Assembly: GCA_003694325.1 (NCBI GenBank)
Contig: RFKJ01000702.1
Span: 1-9,652, forward strand
Length of the DNA: 9,652 nt
Direction of reading: 5' to 3'
Source of the DNA: Deltaproteobacteria bacterium
GTDB lineage: Bacteria; Myxococcota_A; UBA796; UBA2385
Translations under genes and position numbers: made by a program
Part shown: positions 6,558 to 9,652 of the stretch, piece by piece
Layout of the letters: the number at the start of each line of letters is the position of its first letter
Position numbering within the stretch: position 1 is the first letter of the stretch
The notes under the pieces: model-generated
The model's database searches: none
Seen by the model: the letters and a program-made list of their open reading frames with translations, nothing else
Told to the model about the DNA's origin: nothing

Positions 6558-9500
6558 TGGCTGCTCCCGGGGTGCCGAGGTCGGCGCCGGCGGCGATCTC
6601 CGACGTGGCCGTGCACCAGTTCCCCCCATCGTCGTTGCTCGTCGCATCCAGGGCCGTCGGATCCAGCGTCATGCTCGCCCCGCTCGGATCCGGCCAGTCG
6701 ACCCCGCCGTCGTAGGCGATGCCATCCAGCGTCGACACGCCGTCGCTGAGGATGATGGTGTCGGCGCCATTGCCCAGGGTGAAGTCCTCGCCCGGGTACA
6801 CGTAGTCGACCGTCACCCCGCCGTTGGTGGTGATGTCTCCGTTGCGCCCCAGGACGGCGTAGCCGCCCGCGTCGAGCACCAGGGAGGACGCCACGGTGAA
6901 GGTCTCCGACCCTGCCGAGTCGCTCACCTGCAGGCCGAGCAGGTCCACCGAAGCACCCGCGGCGTTGTAGATCTCGAACCACTCGCCGGCGCTGTCCGCC
7001 ACCGCCGCCGGGTCCTGCATGACCTCCGTGATCACCAGGTCGCCGGCCATGAGGTCCGACATGCCCAGGTCGGCACCGCTCGCCCCGGCGCAGGTGGGGT
7101 TGGGGTCGCCCGGGGTGCCGAAGTCGCCGTCGCCGAAGATCGTCTCGGCCTCACACCAGTTCGCCCCGTCGTCGTTGTCGGTGGCGTTGAGCGAATCACC
7201 CGACAGGCTCATGGATGCGCCGCTGGGATCGGGGAAGGTCTTGCCTCCGTCGTAGAACACCGCGTCGATGGTGGTCTCCGAGTTCGACAGGATGATGCTG
7301 TCCGAGCCGTTGCCCAGGGTCATCCCACTGTACTCGTAGTCGACCGGCGCACCGCCGTTGGTCGTGGTATCGGCGTTGTTGCCCAGCACGACCGAGTCAC
7401 CGGCGGCCACCACGAGGCTGGCTTCGACGGTGAAGCTGTCGGCGCCGTCGTCGGTGACCAGCAGGCCCCACAGGTCCACCTCCGCGCCCGACTGGTTCGT
7501 CACCTCGAACCACTCCCCCGCCGAGTCTCCCACCGCGTCGGGGTTCTGCATGATCTCGGAGATCACCAGGTCGCCGGCGATGAGGTCGGACACCGAGAGG
7601 GTCGAGGTGCTGCTCGTGCAGTCATCGTTGGTGCTGCCCGGCGTGCCCTGGTCACCGTCCCCGTAGGTCGTCGTGCTGTTGCACCAGTTGCCCGAGAAGT
7701 CGTTGCTGTCACTGTCCATGGCCGTCTCGGCCAGCGACATCGACGTCCCGGCCGCCACCGGGAACCCGAGGGAGGTGTCGTAGCCGATCCAGTCGATGAC
7801 GGTCCCACCGCTGACCAGCGAGATCTGGTCGGCATCGTCGTCGAGGGTCATCCCGTCGTAGTCGTAGTCCACGTCGACCCCGCCGTTGACGCCGGGGTCG
7901 CCCGCAATGCCGAAGACCACCCGGCCACCGGCCGGGACGACCAGCGACCCCGACACGGTGAAGGAGTCGGTGCCGCTGTCGTCCTGCACCACCAGGCCCT
8001 CCAGGTCGACCGGGGCGCTCAAGGTGCTGACGACCTCGAACCACTCCCCGAGGGAGTCGGCGACCGCCGCCGGTGCCATCATCACCTCGCTGATCACCAG
8101 ATCTCCGAACGCGAGGTCACCGACGGACAGGGTCGACGAGGCGCCGGTGTCGCCCGGGGCCCCGCCGTCACCGGGCGCGCCGCCATCACCGATGGCCCCA
8201 CCGTCGCCGGGCGCGCCACCGTCACCGATGGCCCCACCGTCGCCGGGCGTGCCGCCATCACCGATGGCCCCGCCATCGCCGGCGGTGCCCGTGTCCCCGG
8301 TGCTGCCACTGTCCACCGAACACGAGTCGTTGGCCGCGCCCGGGGTGCCCTTGTCGCCGTCCGCCACGATCTCGCTGGTCCCCTCGCACCAGTTGGTTCC
8401 GTCGTCGTTGCTGGTCGCGTCCAGCGCCGCCGGCGACAGGCTCATGGCCGCGCCGGTCGGATCGGGCCAGTCGGTCCCGCCGTCATAGGCGATCCGGTCG
8501 ATGATGATCGAGCCGTTGCCGACGTAGATGCTGTCGGCACCGTTGCCGAGAACGAAGTCCGACCACGAGTACACGACGTCCACGGTCACCCCGCCGTTGG
8601 TCGTCGGGTCGCCGTTCACTCCGAACACCACGTAGTCCCCCGCGGCGACCTCCACGGAGTCGGCCACCGAGAAGTTCTCGGAGCTGGAGGCATTGCGGAC
8701 CTGGAGACCCGCCAGGTCCACGGTGGAACCACTGGCGTTGTACAGCTCGAAGTATTCTCCCGCGCTGTCGGAGACCGCAGCGGGGTTCTGCATCACCTCG
8801 GTGATGACGAGGTCTCCGGCCGCCAGGTCGGTGACCGACACCACCCCGTCGGAGCCGCCGTCGCCGGCCGAGCCGCCATCGCCCGGCGTGCCGCCATCGC
8901 CCGGCGCGCCGCCATCACCGATGGCCCCACCGTCGCCAGGCGCGCCACCGTCACCGATGGCCCCACCGTCGCCGGGCGTGCCGCCGTCACCCACGGTCCC
9001 GCCATCGCCGGCGGTGCCCGTGTCCCCGGTGCTGCCACTGTCCACCGAACACGAGTCGTTCGCCGCCCCAGGGGTGCCGAGGTCACCGTCCCCGTAGCTG
9101 CTGCTCGCCTCGCACCAGTTGCTCCCATCGTCGTTGCTGGTCGCGTCCAGCGCCGACGGCGACAGCGTCATCGACGCACCCGTCGGGTCCGGCCACGTCG
9201 CGCCCCCGTCGTACTCGATGGCGTCCAGCTCCGTCGACCCGGCCGTCAGCACGATCTCGTCGGCGCTGTTCCCCAGCGACATCCCGCTGTACTCGTAGTC
9301 CACCGGAACCCCCCCGTTGGTGGCCGAGTCGGCGTTGTTGCCGAACACCACCCGGCCGCCGGCGGCCAGCACCACCGGGGCGTCCACCAGGAACGCTTCC
9401 CCGTCCCGGTCCGACACCCCCAGGTCCGTCAGGTCCACGTCCATCCCCGAAAGGTTCGTGATCTCGAACCACTCGCCGACGCTGTCCCCCACCGCCGACG

Positions 9501-9652
9501 GGTTCTGCATCACCTCCGAAATCACCAGGTCGCCCACCGACAGGTCGTAGATCGTCGCCGTCGAGCCCGACGAACCGCCGTCACCGGCCGAGCCGCCATC
9601 CCCGAAGCCGCCGTCCCCGAAGCCGCCATCGCCCGGCGCGCCTCCATCGCCC
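6541..9652 (-). CDS. Secreted five-LTD-domain protein with Gly-Asp linkers (5' partial)
   Basis: The frame is open past the right edge; the GTG at 9537-9535 is internal, since GDGG-linker codons and STATIYDLSV lie in frame upstream of it. Five LTDs are visible, read 5' to 3' on the minus strand: about 9555-9049, 8844-8320, 8136-7618, 7605-7090 and 7074-6547. Each opens with DLxxGDLVI(S/T)E(V/I)M and the family's WFEI/FEV strand, has VVFG and TNGGV motifs, and closes with NWC and GTPG...C. Linkers 1 and 2 are long GDGGxx arrays; LTD 3-4 and 4-5 are joined by only about five residues. The acidic, Lys/Arg-poor composition and two cysteines per domain point to an extracellular disulfide-bearing scaffold or adhesin; LTD ligands in bacteria are not established. 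There is no C-terminal sorting signal: it stops one residue after the last cysteine. The coupled downstream barrel gene may help its export or surface retention, which is inference. Confidence 0.88.
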   Translation of the reverse strand, partial: GDGGAPGDGGFGDGGFGDGGSAGDGGSSGSTATIYDLSVGDLVISEVMQNPSAVGDSVGEWFEITNLSGMDVDLTDLGVSDRDGEAFLVDAPVVLAAGGRVVFGNNADSATNGGVPVDYEYSGMSLGNSADEIVLTAGSTELDAIEYDGGATWPDPTGASMTLSPSALDATSNDDGSNWCEASSSYGDGDLGTPGAANDSCSVDSGSTGDTGTAGDGGTVGDGGTPGDGGAIGDGGAPGDGGAIGDGGAPGDGGTPGDGGSAGDGGSDGVVSVTDLAAGDLVITEVMQNPAAVSDSAGEYFELYNASGSTVDLAGLQVRNASSSENFSVADSVEVAAGDYVVFGVNGDPTTNGGVTVDVVYSWSDFVLGNGADSIYVGNGSIIIDRIAYDGGTDWPDPTGAAMSLSPAALDATSNDDGTNWCEGTSEIVADGDKGTPGAANDSCSVDSGSTGDTGTAGDGGAIGDGGTPGDGGAIGDGGAPGDGGAIGDGGAPGDGGAPGDTGASSTLSVGDLAFGDLVISEVMMAPAAVADSLGEWFEVVSTLSAPVDLEGLVVQDDSGTDSFTVSGSLVVPAGGRVVFGIAGDPGVNGGVDVDYDYDGMTLDDDADQISLVSGGTVIDWIGYDTSLGFPVAAGTSMSLAETAMDSDSNDFSGNWCNSTTTYGDGDQGTPGSTNDDCTSSTSTLSVSDLIAGDLVISEIMQNPDAVGDSAGEWFEVTNQSGAEVDLWGLLVTDDGADSFTVEASLVVAAGDSVVLGNNADTTTNGGAPVDYEYSGMTLGNGSDSIILSNSETTIDAVFYDGGKTFPDPSGASMSLSGDSLNATDNDDGANWCEAETIFGDGDFGTPGDPNPTCAGASGADLGMSDLMAGDLVITEVMQDPAAVADSAGEWFEIYNAAGASVDLLGLQVSDSAGSETFTVASSLVLDAGGYAVLGRNGDITTNGGVTVDYVYPGEDFTLGNGADTIILSDGVSTLDGIAYDGGVDWPDPSGASMTLDPTALDATSNDDGGNWCTATSEIAAGADLGTPGAANDSCG
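6564..6568 (-). promoter_or_regulatory. Shine-Dalgarno GGGAG for the barrel gene, inside the LTD gene
   Basis: GGGAG stands 6 nt before the ATG at 6557 and lies within the final codons of the LTD gene. It supports this start over in-frame ATGs at 6629 and 6647, and places initiation where a ribosome finishing the LTD protein could re-initiate. Confidence 0.55.
8138..8318 (-). repeat. Gly-Asp linker 2: 18-bp units coding GDGGxx
   Basis: Between LTD 2 and LTD 3 the protein has seven GDGG tetrads at six-residue spacing, separated by Ala-Ile, Ala-Pro or Thr-Pro, preceded by SVDSGSTGDTG and ending in a GDTG variant. The DNA is a tandem array of 18-bp units with a few alternating third-position bases. 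Most of it is nearly identical to linker 1. Confidence 0.9.
8177..8331 (-). repeat. Long direct repeat, copy B (partner 8906-9060)
   Basis: This roughly 155-bp stretch matches 8906-9060 at a constant offset of 729 bp with about five base differences by eye (for example 8209 g versus 8938 a, and the codons for AI versus TV near 8262-8268). The match spans linker codons and the end of the preceding LTD (NDSC). The flanking LTD DNA is much less alike. Confidence 0.85.
8845..9048 (-). repeat. Gly-Asp linker 1: 18-bp units coding GDGGxx
   Basis: Between LTD 1 and LTD 2 there are nine GDGG tetrads with the same Ala-Ile, Ala-Pro and Thr-Pro spacers plus single Thr-Val and Ser-Ala ones. It opens with the same SVDSGSTGDTGTA as linker 2. 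Six-residue periodicity with Asp every sixth position differs from RTX nonapeptides. Confidence 0.9.
8906..9060 (-). repeat. Long direct repeat, copy A (partner 8177-8331)
   Basis: This is the partner of the 8177-8331 copy. It includes the shared tract encoding SVDSGSTGDTGTAGDGG and several GDGG units. Near-identity at the DNA level against diverged flanking domains suggests recent duplication or gene conversion limited to the linker. Confidence 0.85.
9568..9652 (-). repeat. Gly-Asp linker entering the right window edge
   Basis: Upstream of LTD 1 the frame encodes mixed GDGGAP, GDGGF and GDGGSA units. The 15-bp units at 9591-9605 and 9606-9620 differ by one base. The five-residue GDGGF spacing resembles the SGDGG linker of the left-end gene more than the six-residue linkers further along the same protein. 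The array continues outside the window. Confidence 0.85.

Noticed and set aside
6558..6647. Longer start (ATG 6647 or 6629) for the barrel protein
   Set aside because: It would add an Arg/Pro-rich stretch read in a second frame of the LTD gene before a good signal peptide; ATG 6557 has its own GGGAG.
5907..6749. Plus-strand open frame opposite the barrel and LTD genes
   Set aside because: It crosses the boundary of two minus-strand genes and gives a low-complexity Arg/Gly/Pro product.
8138..9048. CRISPR array
   Set aside because: The repeats are 15-18 bp, contiguous, in frame, without unique spacers, and encode GDGG linkers.
9535..9537. GTG as the start of the right LTD gene
   Set aside because: In-frame codons upstream continue the LTD opening strand (YDLSVGDLVIS) and a GDGG linker to the window edge, and no signal peptide follows this codon.
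8138..9652. RTX calcium-binding repeats
   Set aside because: RTX units are nonapeptides of the GGxGxDxUx type; these are six- or five-residue units without the hydrophobic U position.
2116..9652. MYXO-CTERM or other C-terminal sorting signal on the LTD proteins
   Set aside because: Both proteins end at or just after the last LTD cysteine, with no hydrophobic segment or Arg cluster.

Overview
The window is G+C-rich and densely coded, with strong G/C preference at third codon positions. The gene content is large secreted proteins built from lamin-tail-like (LTD) domains, MopE-type Cys/Asp motifs and long Asp-Gly linkers, with short operons and small overlaps. This suits a predatory or particle-associated member of the Myxococcota (former Deltaproteobacteria). 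That is an inference from protein architecture; there is no rRNA or marker gene here to confirm it.

Layout. Both ends are occupied by unfinished genes for multi-LTD secreted proteins, which point towards each other. The left one (+ strand, nt 1-2132) enters through four perfect 15-bp repeats encoding Ser-Gly-Asp-Gly-Gly. It then alternates LTD and MopE-type blocks with an exact 780-bp period and ends on the last cysteine of its third LTD. The right one (- strand, nt 9652 down to 6541) carries five LTDs; the first two linkers are 61-68-residue runs of Gly-Asp-Gly-Gly-x-x, the last two only a few residues. Neither N terminus is in the window.

Between them lie five complete genes. A minus-strand gene (2116-3153) converges on the left LTD gene with a 17-bp tail overlap and encodes an unnamed protein with a papain-like Gln-x5-Cys ... 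His ... Asp pattern. Divergent from it is a plus-strand run: a small two-membrane-segment protein with an OB-fold-like middle (3240-3683), a DUF457/YdjM-like membrane protein overlapping it by 8 bp (3676-4185), and a secreted zinc phospholipase C/P1-nuclease-fold enzyme (4280-5659). The last gene (5679-6557, - strand) encodes a probable outer-membrane beta-barrel protein. Its start lies inside the end of the right LTD gene, so the two probably form a translationally coupled pair.

Taken together the region looks devoted to the cell surface and secretion: two repetitive disulfide-rich extracellular proteins, a barrel protein coupled to one of them, a secreted zinc hydrolase, and small inner-membrane proteins. 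No RNA gene, transposase, CRISPR array or gene-free stretch over 300 bp was seen. The most unusual points are the cysteine-pair signature shared by all eight LTDs, the exact-period module in the left gene, the near-identical duplicated linkers in the right gene, and the uncharacterised papain-like protein.
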